Notes: a model not told the origin generated them from the sequence alone. A stretch of 64,000 nucleotides of DNA from Corynebacterium maris DSM 45190 (GCF_000442645.1 NC_021915.1:186001-250000), one strand, 5' to 3'. Positions 23,955-32,340 are shown, numbered from the stretch's first letter. Made by a program: numbers and translations.

Positions 23955-25009
23955 GCGTCGCACACGCACAGGTGTGGCAGGGCGGCGCTGACTTCCAGCT
24001 GCGCGAGGTTCCTTTCCCGGAGCTCAGCGACGGCGAGGCGCTGGTCGAGCTGACCGCCGCCACGATCTGCGGCTCCGACCGCCACACCGTCTCCGGGCGC
24101 CGCTCCGGCGCGTGCCCGTCCATCCTTGGGCACGAGGGCGTGGGAATTGTCGTCGACAGCCGCCGCCCAGGGCTGGAACCCGGCATGCGGGTGGTGTTCT
24201 CCGTGACCTCCAGCTGCGGGCGCTGCGGCAACTGTCGCCGGGGGCTGACGGCGAAGTGCGACACAGTGCGCAAGGCCGGCCATGAATCCTTCGAGGACGT
24301 CTGGCCCTTGTCGGGCACCTACGCCAGCCACATTCACCTGCTGGCCGGCCAGGCCGTGGAAGAGGTGCCGGAGCACGTCTCCGATGCGCTGGCCTCGACG
24401 GCCGGATGCGCCGCGGCGACTGTCATGGCGGTGTTGGACTCCGTCGGTGATCTGGCCGGGCGTCACGTGTTGGTCAACGGCGTCGGCATGCTCGGCGTCA
24501 TCGCCGTGGCGGCCGCCCGCGCCCGCGGCGCCGCGCATGTCATCGCCTGTGACCCGAACCCCGTCAACCGGGAGCTGGTGGGCGACCTCGCGGACGTCAC
24601 TGTCGCCCCCGGGATGGAGCACACGGTTGACGTCGCTTTAGAGCTCTCGGGCGCGAGCGCCGGGGTAGAGGCCTGCCTCACGGCGCTGGACATCGGCGGT
24701 ACGGCCGTGCTGGCCGGCACCGTCGCGCCGGGTCCGGAGGTGAGCATCGACCCGGAATGGCTGGTGCGTGGCTGGCGCACGGTCACCGGCGTGCACAATT
24801 TCGAACCGAGGCACCTGACGCAGGCGGTGGAGTTCCTCGCCGCCGAGGGACACACCCTGCCGGCAGACAAGATTTTCGGCGGCCCGGTGCCGTTGGGTCA
24901 GCTGCCTGAGCAGTTCACCCGCCCCGGCGCCGCGCTGCGCACGGTCGTGGAGCTGCAGCCCAGCGCGCTGGGCGCCCACCGCGGGGCGAAGGCGGCGGAG
25001 CCGGTCTAA
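23951..25009 (+). CDS. Zinc-binding alcohol dehydrogenase of the phosphonate cluster (TIGR03366-like)
   Basis: A 352-residue MDR dehydrogenase with a GTG start overlapping the HAD stop codon (GTGA). ICGSDRHT plus GHEGVG give the catalytic-zinc site, SCGRCGNCRRGLTAKC the structural-zinc cysteines, and GVGMLGVI the cofactor-binding turn. This type is recurrent in phosphonate catabolism clusters. It could process acetaldehyde formed by the phosphonatase or oxidise a hydroxyphosphonate precursor; the sequence does not decide. It is the last gene of the phn operon. Confidence 0.8.
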   Translation: MSVAHAQVWQGGADFQLREVPFPELSDGEALVELTAATICGSDRHTVSGRRSGACPSILGHEGVGIVVDSRRPGLEPGMRVVFSVTSSCGRCGNCRRGLTAKCDTVRKAGHESFEDVWPLSGTYASHIHLLAGQAVEEVPEHVSDALASTAGCAAATVMAVLDSVGDLAGRHVLVNGVGMLGVIAVAAARARGAAHVIACDPNPVNRELVGDLADVTVAPGMEHTVDVALELSGASAGVEACLTALDIGGTAVLAGTVAPGPEVSIDPEWLVRGWRTVTGVHNFEPRHLTQAVEFLAAEGHTLPADKIFGGPVPLGQLPEQFTRPGAALRTVVELQPSALGAHRGAKAAEPV

Positions 25010-25054
25010 GACCGCGCCTGCGCCGAGCGCGGGCACCGCCTCACCGAGGCGTAA

Positions 25055-26986
25055 CTACCAGATATTCACGCGCTGGCTCGGCTCGATCCACATCGGGGAG
25101 GTTTCGTCGATCTCGGGGAAGGCCTCGTAGAACTCGTCGATGTTGGCTGCGATCTGGTTGCAGCGGAACTCGGCGGGGGAGTGCGGGTCGATCGCCAGGT
25201 ACTGCTGCTGCATCTCCGGGCGGATGGCGGTGCGCCACACCCGTGACCAGGACAGGAACAGTCGCTGCATGCCGGTGAACTCGCGCTCGTTAAGGCCCGG
25301 GTCGGCGCCTTCGGCCTCGAAGCGGGCGGGTTCTTCTTCGCCGTGGTCGTCGACCCACATCTGGTAGGCCACCACCGCGATGCCCAGGCCGCCCAGGTCG
25401 CCGATGTTTTCACCCAGGGTGAACTCGCCGTTGACGCCCGTGGTGTCTGTGCCCTCCAGCACGCGCGGGACCAGGCCGTCGAACTGCTCGACCAGCTGAT
25501 CGGTCAGCTTCTTGAACTCGGCGCGGTCCTCGTCGCTCCACCAGGACTGCAGGTTGCCGTGGCCGTCGTACTGGGAGCCCTGGTCGTCGAAGCCGTGGCC
25601 GATTTCGTGGCCGATGACTGCGCCGATGGCGCCGAAGTTCTCTGCCTGGGGTGCTTCCGGGTCGTAGAACGGCGCGCGCAGGATGGCCGCCGGGAAGGTG
25701 ATGTCGTTGACCACCGGGTTGTAGAAGGCGTTGACGGTCTGCGGGGTGGTGACCCACTCGTCGCGGTCGGCGGGCTTGCCGATCTTGTCCAGCTCATAGT
25801 CGTGCAGGAACGCGGCGCCGGCGCGCACGTTGTCCAGCAGGCTCGCCCCGCCGGCCGTAAACGTCAAGCCCTCGTAGGAGCGCCAGGTGTCGGGGTAGCC
25901 GATCTTGGAGCGGAACAGCTTGAGCTTGTCCAGGGCACGCGCCTTGGTCTCTTCGGTCATCCACGGCAGCGCCTGGATGCGCTGCTCGTAGGCGCGGGTC
26001 AGGTAGTCGACGAGGGTGAGCATGTGCTCCTTCGACGACGCCGGGAAGTGGCGGTCGACGAAGATGCGGCCGACCTCGTGGCCCACCAGCGATTCGGTCA
26101 GGGCGACGCCGCGCTTCCAGCGGTCCTTCTGCTCAGTGGCGCCGGAGAGCTTCGTGCCGTAGAACTCGAAGTTCTTCTTGCCCACTTCCTCGGGCAGCAG
26201 GCCGGCGCGCGAGCGCAGGATGTGCCAGGTGCCCCACAGCTGCCAGTCGGCGAGGTTGTCGTCGCGCAGCAGGTCCTCGAAGTGCTGGACGTAGCTGGGC
26301 ATCATGTTGACCACCCGGCCCTCGCCCAGGCCCGCAGCGCCGAGCAGGGCGCGCACGTCGGAACCCAGCTCATTGAAGTCCATGGGGTTGTAGGTCTTGA
26401 CGGCGTCGCGGGAGGACACCACGTCCCAGTGGCCGGCGGCGATCTGCGTCTCCAACGCGACGATGCGAAGCGCCGCGGTCTGCGCGTCCAGGCCGAACAG
26501 GCGCGCCGGGTCGAGGAAGCCGAGCATCTCCGCGATGTGCTCCTGATACGCGGCGAGTGTGTCGGCGTGGGTCTCCTCGCGGTAGTAGGCCTCGTCGGGC
26601 AGGCCGAGCCCGGACTGGACCAGGTAGGCGATCGCGTCGTCGCCGCTGGAGTCCTTTTCCACCCAGAAGCTCACCGGGGCGCCGACGCCGGAGCGCTCGA
26701 GTTCGCCCAAGTTGCGGGCGAAGGCTTCCGCGTCGGCGGCGGTGAGCAGGTCGAGGTCTTTGTCCAGCGGGGCCATGCCGGCGTCGTTCACGCCCTCGAC
26801 GTCCATGAAGGAGCCGTAGAGGGTGCCGGCGCGTCCGGTGTCTTCCTCGACGATGGTGCGGACGTCGAGTTCGGCGTCGTCGCGAAGCTTGTGGAAGGTG
26901 CCGTCGACGCCGCGGTCGTCGGGGATGACGTGCGAGTCGAGCCAGGGTCCGTTGACGTATGCGTAAAGGTCTTTCATGGCTTCCAC
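25055..26986 (-). CDS. pepO: M13-family (neprilysin-like) metallopeptidase
   Basis: A 643-residue zinc peptidase. VIGHEIGHGFDDQG is the HExxH zinc site, ENIGDLGGL supplies the third ligand glutamate, and VNAFYNPVVN is the substrate-binding NAFY motif. There is no signal peptide or N-terminal anchor, so it is probably cytoplasmic, like other actinobacterial M13 enzymes, and degrades oligopeptides. The start appears leaderless: TAGAGT (minus strand, 26994-26999) is 7 nt upstream. It converges on the phosphonate operon. Confidence 0.92.
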   Translation of the reverse strand: MEAMKDLYAYVNGPWLDSHVIPDDRGVDGTFHKLRDDAELDVRTIVEEDTGRAGTLYGSFMDVEGVNDAGMAPLDKDLDLLTAADAEAFARNLGELERSGVGAPVSFWVEKDSSGDDAIAYLVQSGLGLPDEAYYREETHADTLAAYQEHIAEMLGFLDPARLFGLDAQTAALRIVALETQIAAGHWDVVSSRDAVKTYNPMDFNELGSDVRALLGAAGLGEGRVVNMMPSYVQHFEDLLRDDNLADWQLWGTWHILRSRAGLLPEEVGKKNFEFYGTKLSGATEQKDRWKRGVALTESLVGHEVGRIFVDRHFPASSKEHMLTLVDYLTRAYEQRIQALPWMTEETKARALDKLKLFRSKIGYPDTWRSYEGLTFTAGGASLLDNVRAGAAFLHDYELDKIGKPADRDEWVTTPQTVNAFYNPVVNDITFPAAILRAPFYDPEAPQAENFGAIGAVIGHEIGHGFDDQGSQYDGHGNLQSWWSDEDRAEFKKLTDQLVEQFDGLVPRVLEGTDTTGVNGEFTLGENIGDLGGLGIAVVAYQMWVDDHGEEEPARFEAEGADPGLNEREFTGMQRLFLSWSRVWRTAIRPEMQQQYLAIDPHSPAEFRCNQIAANIDEFYEAFPEIDETSPMWIEPSQRVNIW

Positions 26987-26993
26987 TCTATGT

Positions 26994-27012
26994 CAGACGC
27001 TGCGGTTACAGT
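26994..27012. promoter_or_regulatory. Back-to-back leaderless promoters
   Basis: Minus-strand TAGAGT (26994-26999) is 7 nt from the M13 peptidase ATG and plus-strand TACAGT (27007-27012) is 7 nt from the ATG at 27020. The whole intergenic space is 33 bp, so the two RNA-polymerase sites must overlap. Confidence 0.55.
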
Positions 27013-27019
27013 GGTGGCT

Positions 27020-27652
27020 ATGCATTCCTATCAGCTGCAGCCGGCGCGGGCCGGACGAACGTGGTGGGCCAGCGTCGGAGTGACGTTGGTGGTGCTGCTG
27101 GCGCCGGTCGCGCTCTGGTGGCCGGCCCCCGCCCCGGAGGGGACGGAGTCCGCGGTGGTCTTGGGCTCCGGCGAGTGGGAGATCCCGTTGACCGTGGACG
27201 GTGATCCGGTGCGCTGCGAGGACAACGCGCTGGGCTTGGCGGCCAGCTGGTGGTGCGGGGAGACGGTGATCGTGGACACGCTCACCGACCGGGCGACCGA
27301 CGACCCGGATCAGGCGCTGCGGCGCCTGACCTCGGGGTTGACGGGCTGGCCGGAGAACACCTCGGACGACATCCTGCGGGAGGGCGGGGCGCGCATGCTT
27401 GTCGACGCCCGCAGCAACACCGTCGGCATGTCCCTGCAGGGCACCGGGGAGTACGAGGGGGCGCAGACCTTCGTCGCGGTCAGCGGCGTGGGCGCGGAGC
27501 TGGCGTTGTTCGTCGACGCCGTGTGGCTGGCCTTCACCGGTGAAGAGCTGCCCGAGGCGGTCGCTTCCCTGATCAGTGACATGGGCGGCAATCCCCACGG
27601 GTCGGAGTCTTTCCTGCCGGAGCTGTTCCCGGACCGGGAGGTGACGGTGTGA
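27020..27652 (+). CDS. Hypothetical single-pass membrane protein upstream of PrsW-like protease
   Basis: A 210-residue protein. After a short cytoplasmic part (MHSYQLQPARAGR) there is one hydrophobic segment (about residues 15-35) and then an external domain rich in acidic residues with two cysteines (VRCEDNALGLAASWWCGE). I do not recognise the domain. The gene overlaps the PrsW-like protease gene by 4 bp, so the products are made together; the external domain could be a partner or substrate of the protease. Confidence 0.65.
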   Translation: MHSYQLQPARAGRTWWASVGVTLVVLLAPVALWWPAPAPEGTESAVVLGSGEWEIPLTVDGDPVRCEDNALGLAASWWCGETVIVDTLTDRATDDPDQALRRLTSGLTGWPENTSDDILREGGARMLVDARSNTVGMSLQGTGEYEGAQTFVAVSGVGAELALFVDAVWLAFTGEELPEAVASLISDMGGNPHGSESFLPELFPDREVTV

Positions 27653-28569
27653 GTCAGCTGTTTCGGTGGACGCTGATCGTGCTCGCGATCGTGGGCGTGC
27701 CCACGGCGGCGCTGTCGCTGCTGCTCGGGGTGTTTTCCTCTGGCGTTGGCCTGGTCATCGGCTTGGTTCTCGGCGCGGTCTACACCGCCGTGATCGTGCT
27801 GGTGCTGCGGGCGATGCCCATCTGGCCGGTCGGCGGGGCGGGAGCGGCGTGGGTCTTGTCGTGTCTGATCTGGGGCTCCGGGATCGCGATCCTGGCCGCT
27901 TACATCACCGGCCTACCTGTCATTGAGCTGGCGCAGCTCGCCGGGTGGGAGCGGGCGATCTACTCCTTCGGCGGGGCGTACCCGGAGGAGATCGGCAAGG
28001 CGCTCGGCGTGGTGGTCATCCTCATGACCTTCCGTGGCCTGAACCGCCCCTGGCACGGGCTGGTCACCGGCGCGCTCATCGGCCTGGGTTTCGAGGTCAA
28101 CGAAAACATCGGCTACGGCATGGTGTCCGCGCCGCTGGACCCCTCCGCCGACTGGATCGGCGCTTTACTCACCTGGGGGCTGCGCATGGTGGCCGGCCCG
28201 TTCATCCACATCCTGTGGACCGCCCTGGCCGGCTGGGGCATCGGCCTGGCGCTGTTTTCCGCCGGCAAGTCCGCCGCCTGGCGTGCCCGCACGGCGGGAG
28301 TGTGGCTACTCATCCCGTTCGTGCTGCACTTCATGTGGAACTACACGTGGGACTCCACGGCTGTCCTGGTCACCGCCTGGGCGATCAACGCGCTGATCCT
28401 CTACGCGCTGAGCGTCTGGATCTTTATCAAGGCGATCCGCATGGCGCGCTCCGACGCCAGCTACTCGTTTACCCCGCGGCCGCTGACCAGCGTGCGGGAC
28501 TTGCCGCCCGAGGCCATGGCCCCGGCGCCGGCCCCGCAGCAGGTGGAAGGGCAACGCGGCTCCTCTTAA
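27649..28569 (+). CDS. PrsW-family intramembrane metalloprotease
   Basis: A 306-residue polytopic protein with a GTG start and about eight hydrophobic segments. YPEEIGKA is the EExxK motif, GFEVNENIGYG the FxxxE motif and PFIHILWTA supplies the histidine-containing motif of the PrsW clan. B. subtilis PrsW cleaves the anti-sigma factor RsiW, but no sigma/anti-sigma pair is visible here. The gene overlaps the upstream membrane protein gene by 4 bp, and a large perfect palindrome follows the stop codon. Confidence 0.82.
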   Translation: MSQLFRWTLIVLAIVGVPTAALSLLLGVFSSGVGLVIGLVLGAVYTAVIVLVLRAMPIWPVGGAGAAWVLSCLIWGSGIAILAAYITGLPVIELAQLAGWERAIYSFGGAYPEEIGKALGVVVILMTFRGLNRPWHGLVTGALIGLGFEVNENIGYGMVSAPLDPSADWIGALLTWGLRMVAGPFIHILWTALAGWGIGLALFSAGKSAAWRARTAGVWLLIPFVLHFMWNYTWDSTAVLVTAWAINALILYALSVWIFIKAIRMARSDASYSFTPRPLTSVRDLPPEAMAPAPAPQQVEGQRGSS

Positions 28570-28572
28570 AAC

Positions 28573-28614
28573 AAAATATGGACGACTATGCGCGCGCATA
28601 GTCGTCCATATTTT
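28573..28614. terminator. 42-bp perfect palindrome, bidirectional terminator
   Basis: The 42-bp sequence from AAAATATGGACGACTATG through its mirror CATAGTCGTCCATATTTT is identical to its own reverse complement, so it forms a long stem with T-runs at both 3' ends. It lies between the convergent PrsW and DoxX-like genes. Confidence 0.85.
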
Positions 28615-28631
28615 TCTGCAGCTGCAGAAAA
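28612..28631. repeat. 20-bp perfect palindrome overlapping the terminator tail
   Basis: TTTTCTGCAGCTGCAGAAAA equals its reverse complement and shares its first three bases with the end of the 42-bp palindrome. The A/T-runs are on the outside in the wrong order for a plus-strand terminator. Confidence 0.5.
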
Positions 28632-28658
28632 CAGCCGATCAGTTACGGGGGAGAACCC

Positions 28659-29150
28659 TTACTTCTTCAGTGCCTTCGCGGCCTTCGTGGCGGCGGCGGC
28701 CTTGGCGGCCTTCTTGCCCAAGCCCTTGGCCTTGGATTCCTTCTTCTTCTCGTCGCCCTGGGCGATCAGGCCGACGCCGAGGGAGAGCATGAAGATGTCC
28801 TTGGACAGGCTCAGGCCCTCGTCGCTCGGGCGGATGCGGTCGGCCTTGGTGTTCTCCGGGTTGGCGAAGTACAGCGACAGCAGGCCGGCGGAGAACGCGG
28901 TCAGGCCGACGCCGGCGACGCGGTTCGGGATGGCCGGGATCGCCAGTGCGGCGCCCAGGGCGACCTCGGAAACGCCGAGGATGGTGCCGAACTTATCGGC
29001 CGGCAGGGACTTGACCAGCGGAACGCCGGTCGCGGCGTACTGCTGCAGGCCCTCGGAAGCCTCGGCGGGCATGCCGATCTTGCCGACTCCGGAGTTGGCG
29101 ATGAAGGCGCCCGGGATGACGCGGGTGAAGAAAGTGGCGATCTTGGACAT
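28659..29150 (-). CDS. DoxX-like membrane protein with lysine-rich tail
   Basis: A 163-residue protein. TRVIPGAFIANSGVGKI at the N-terminus is the DoxX-family first helix block, and helices around FGTILGVSEVALGAALAI, VAGVGLTAFSAGLLSLYF and DIFMLSLGVGLI follow. After residue about 130 comes an unusual cytoplasmic tail of repeated Lys/Ala (KAKGLGKKAAKAAAATKAAKAL). Function is unknown, although DoxX relatives are linked to redox or thiol stress. Ends next to the bidirectional palindrome. Confidence 0.72.
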   Translation of the reverse strand: MSKIATFFTRVIPGAFIANSGVGKIGMPAEASEGLQQYAATGVPLVKSLPADKFGTILGVSEVALGAALAIPAIPNRVAGVGLTAFSAGLLSLYFANPENTKADRIRPSDEGLSLSKDIFMLSLGVGLIAQGDEKKKESKAKGLGKKAAKAAAATKAAKALKK

Positions 29151-29249
29151 GAAGCTCCTTGATTTTATGGAATTCGGTGACAGGTCACCATTTAGCTTAA
29201 CGGATGGGCGGACACTCCACCACCAACCGTGTCAGGCTCTGGCCCGAGC

Positions 29250-29873
29250 CTAGAGGACCTGAACGACCTCGTCGAAGCTCAGTCGCGGGAGACGGTCACG
29301 GAAGGCGTCCTCGGCGGGCTTGCCGATGTTGACCGCCACCATGACGCGGTGGCGGCCGTCGGGGAAGAATTCCCGGGAGATGGCCTCGGCGTCGAAGCCC
29401 GTCATCGGGCCGGCGGCCAGACCGGCGGCGCGAATGCCCAGGATGGCGTAGCCGACCTGCAGTCCGGCGTTGAGCTGGGCCATGTCGTGGCGGGCGTCCT
29501 CGTCGCCGTCGAACATCTCCTTCATCCCTTCCGCGTGCGGGAACACGGTGGGCAGCTCGTGGTGGAAGTCGATGTCGGCGGCCAGCAGCACGGTGGCCGG
29601 GGCGGCCTCCGTCTTGGCGCGGTTGCCCTCGGCCATGTGCGGCAGCAGGCGTGCCTTCGCCTCCGCGGAGCGCACCACGACCACGCGCTGCGGCTGGGTG
29701 TTCATGGCGGTCGGCGCCCACTTGATCAGGTCGTAGATCGCGGCGATCTGTTCGTCGGTGACGGGCTCGGAGGTGAAGGCGTTGGCGGTGCGGCCCTGGT
29801 GGAACAGGAGGTCCTGGGCGTCCTGATCCAAGACGATGGGCGTGGTGTTCTCGGGTGTGCTGGAAGTGTTCAT
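29250..29873 (-). CDS. Nitroreductase-family protein (RutE/HadB-like)
   Basis: A 207-residue FMN-dependent oxidoreductase. The pattern DLIKWAPTAMNTQPQRVVVVRS and the C-terminal GFDAEAISREFFPDGRHRVMVAVNIGKP match the malonic-semialdehyde-reductase (RutE-type) subgroup of nitroreductases. It likely reduces a quinone, aldehyde or nitro compound with NAD(P)H. The start MNTSSTPEN is chosen over an in-frame ATG six codons earlier, in line with the usual length near 196-200 residues. No rut genes are nearby. Confidence 0.82.
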   Translation of the reverse strand: MNTSSTPENTTPIVLDQDAQDLLFHQGRTANAFTSEPVTDEQIAAIYDLIKWAPTAMNTQPQRVVVVRSAEAKARLLPHMAEGNRAKTEAAPATVLLAADIDFHHELPTVFPHAEGMKEMFDGDEDARHDMAQLNAGLQVGYAILGIRAAGLAAGPMTGFDAEAISREFFPDGRHRVMVAVNIGKPAEDAFRDRLPRLSFDEVVQVL

Positions 29874-30089
29874 ATTTACTTCAATTCTCAACTAACTCCG
29901 TACATTCCCGAAACCCTCCGTGTCTTTGGTCACACGGTCGGCGTCGCGTCCGCACAGACGTCCCGGGCGACGGCGCACAGGCCGACGGGCCGAACTTTCT
30001 GCGGTCGACCACAATTCATGCATAAGCTGGGCGGCAATGAAACGTGTCGCTGTGTCCGCAGCGCATTGACCGACTCGGAGGAGAGCACC

Positions 30090-30509
30090 GTGCGAAAGAC
30101 AGTACTGGCCACCATCACCGCAAGCGCCCTGGCCTTGACCGCCTGCGGCGGCGCCACCGAGGAAAGCAGCCGGGGCCACGACAGCGATCAGCCCGTCGTG
30201 GGCCCGGCTGCCAACGTGGCGGAGCTTTCCGAGGAGCTCGATGAGCTGCTGCTGGAAGGGGTCGGGGCCTCCAACTGGGATGACGCGACCGAAGGTTGGG
30301 CCAGCGACGTCACCGGCACCGAAGTCAACGGCGCCACTCTCCTCGCGTACACGACCCTCGATGTCAACGACGGCGGCGCCGTGGACAATGCTGAGCTCAT
30401 CGGCGGCGAGATCCTCCAGCTCATCGACGGTGACCCGGCGACAGAGCAGATCGCGCGGGTGACCGTTTCCTACTCCGACGGTCGCGGCGCCTACACCGAG
30501 CAGCTATAG
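30090..30509 (+). CDS. Small hypothetical lipoprotein (139 aa)
   Basis: A GTG start preceded by GGAGGAGAG. The signal peptide ends in the lipobox LTAC (Cys at about residue 18), so the protein is lipid-anchored outside the membrane. The mature part is acidic, beginning with a disordered stretch and followed by alternating strands. I do not recognise a domain. It is monocistronic, with a stable hairpin after the stop codon. Confidence 0.7.
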   Translation: MRKTVLATITASALALTACGGATEESSRGHDSDQPVVGPAANVAELSEELDELLLEGVGASNWDDATEGWASDVTGTEVNGATLLAYTTLDVNDGGAVDNAELIGGEILQLIDGDPATEQIARVTVSYSDGRGAYTEQL

Positions 30510-30530
30510 AAAAGCTGTACGAGAATCCAT

Positions 30531-30573
30531 GACGGCGCCCAGGTCAGAATCACGTTCTGGCCTGGGTGTCGTC
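30531..30573 (+). other. 19-bp RNA hairpin after the lipoprotein gene
   Basis: GACGGCGCCCAGGTCAGAA pairs with TTCTGGCCTGGGTGTCGTC around the loop TCACG. All three non-Watson-Crick positions are G.U pairs in plus-strand RNA (they would be A.C on the minus strand), which supports a plus-strand RNA structure. No U-tract follows. Confidence 0.55.
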
Positions 30574-30703
30574 GTGCCGGCGGGGCAGGGGTGTGTTCCG
30601 GGGTGTAGTGACTTTTCCGCCGCAGAAACCGCCCGCCGCCCTGATGGCAGGTGAATGATCTGCCCATAACGTGTGAACATGTCCGGTCAGACATAGTCAA
30701 AAG

Positions 30704-30731
30704 TTGATTTTACCTTAATAATGCATATAAG
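30704..30731 (+). promoter_or_regulatory. Promoter of the arylsulfotransferase-family pair
   Basis: TTGATT (30704-30709) and TATAAG (30726-30731) are separated by 16 bp in an AT-rich patch. This places the transcript start close to 30738, only a few bases before the ATG at 30746. Confidence 0.55.
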
Positions 30732-30745
30732 TAGCCTGGCTAAAT

Positions 30746-32308
30746 ATGCATTCCGCCAGGCCTCTCTTCCGGACCTTGACCGCAGGCGCAGCTGTCACCG
30801 CCCTACTCGCCACCAGTGCGTGCAGCTTCGGCCCCGACCACGAAAACTCTTCACTCGCAGACGGTCCGGACGTCCAGCCGAGCCCCGTCTTCGAGGGCGA
30901 GCACACTGATTTCGTGACTCGTCCGGACCTCGCGGACTTCCCGACCCAATTGACCGAGGGGGAGGCCTACCAGGACAGGCTGGAGGGCTACATCCCCGCT
31001 TCTCCGCGCATTGAGGAGAACCCGCCGGCAGAGCAGCCGATCGGCAACGTCATCGTCGACACCGACGCCAACACCGTGTGGCTGCAAAACCGCGACCACC
31101 TGAACCCGGAACACGACACGACCTACAACCTACATTTCCAGCAGTACCAGGGCGAGCCGGTGCTGACATGGTGGGAGGGCGCCACCCACGCCGGCTGGGG
31201 CTTCGGCGAGATCGTCATCGCCGACGCCAGCTACGAAGAGATCGCCCGGATCGCGCCGACCGAGGGAATCGTCGACGTCGAGCCGGACTTCCACGAGTTC
31301 CGCCTGACGGACAACGACACGTTGCTCACCTTGTACTATCAGCCGACGCAAACGGACCTGACCGCGGTCGGCGGTCCCGTGGACGGCTGGGTCATGGACG
31401 GGGTCTTCCAGGAATACGACGTCGAGACCGGAGAGCTGCTGTTCGAGTGGTCCGCTCTGGACCATGTCCCGGTCACCGCGAGCATGTGGGATTACCCGGT
31501 CGAGATCGACCGTGACCCGAATGTGGGCACCGAGCTGTTGCCCTTCGACTACTTCCACATCAACTCCGTGCACTACGACGCAGATGACACCGACACTTTC
31601 CTGATCTCCGCGCGCAACACCCACGCCGTGTATTCCGTCGACCGCGACACCGGCGAGCTGAATTGGACGCTCGGCGGGCGCTACTCCGATTACGACATGG
31701 GCGAAGACGGCTACTTCGGGTGGCAGCACGACGTGCAGCGCGCCGAGGACGGCACGATCCAGATCTTCGACAACGCCTCTGAGCCGGCCATGCGGGAAAA
31801 CTCCCGGGTGATCAACTTCGAGCTGGATGACGACGACATGGTCGCCCACCTGGTCCGCCAGTTGGATCCGCCCGAGCAGCGCCGCGCGGACTACATGGCC
31901 AACGCGGAAGCCACCGACTCCGGCCACGTGATGGTCGGCTGGGGGTACGAGCCCTTCTTCACGCAATACACCCCGGACGGGGAGGTCACGATCGACGTCG
32001 ACCACAGCCCCTACATCAACTACCGCTCCTACATCTCCGAGGACTGGACCGGCACGCCGCAGGAGGCGCCGGCACTGGCCGTCGAGGGCGACAGCGTCTT
32101 CGTCAGCTGGAACGGGGCGACCGAGGTCGCGCAGTGGCGCCTATTCTCCGGGGCGGACGAAGAAAACACGGAATTCCGGGAGGTCGCCGACTGGGACGGC
32201 TTCGAAACCGAGCTGTCTGCGCCGAATGACGACTACATCGCCGTCCAGGCCCTCGACGACAACGGTGACGTCCTGGCGGCCAGCTACATCGACGCCGCCA
32301 CCTCCTAA
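30746..32308 (+). CDS. Arylsulfotransferase-family lipoprotein 1
   Basis: A 520-residue protein with a signal peptide ending in the lipobox TSAC (Cys at about residue 27). The mature part has repeated beta-propeller-like blocks, with conserved histidine motifs PDFHEFRLTDNDTL, FDYFHINSVHYD and YFGWQHDVQRAEDGTI, matching the ASST/PF14269 (arylsulfotransferase-like) family. True ASST moves sulfate between phenolic compounds through a sulfohistidine; whether this member does so is unknown. It is extracytoplasmic and lipid-anchored. A close paralogue follows after 32 bp. Confidence 0.78.
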   Translation: MHSARPLFRTLTAGAAVTALLATSACSFGPDHENSSLADGPDVQPSPVFEGEHTDFVTRPDLADFPTQLTEGEAYQDRLEGYIPASPRIEENPPAEQPIGNVIVDTDANTVWLQNRDHLNPEHDTTYNLHFQQYQGEPVLTWWEGATHAGWGFGEIVIADASYEEIARIAPTEGIVDVEPDFHEFRLTDNDTLLTLYYQPTQTDLTAVGGPVDGWVMDGVFQEYDVETGELLFEWSALDHVPVTASMWDYPVEIDRDPNVGTELLPFDYFHINSVHYDADDTDTFLISARNTHAVYSVDRDTGELNWTLGGRYSDYDMGEDGYFGWQHDVQRAEDGTIQIFDNASEPAMRENSRVINFELDDDDMVAHLVRQLDPPEQRRADYMANAEATDSGHVMVGWGYEPFFTQYTPDGEVTIDVDHSPYINYRSYISEDWTGTPQEAPALAVEGDSVFVSWNGATEVAQWRLFSGADEENTEFREVADWDGFETELSAPNDDYIAVQALDDNGDVLAASYIDAATS

Positions 32309-32340
32309 ACCCTCCGCTACCTGGATTGGACTGATCACCA

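Noticed and set aside
25037..25051. Short hairpin CGCCTCACCGAGGCG as a terminator for the phosphonate operon
   Set aside because: A 6-bp stem with no T-run and a similar sequence at 33919-33933 in an unrelated context; too weak to call.
25343..27019. A long plus-strand extension of the PrsW-partner gene across the M13 peptidase gene
   Set aside because: The extension is antisense to pepO; a -10 hexamer 7 nt upstream places the real start at 27020.
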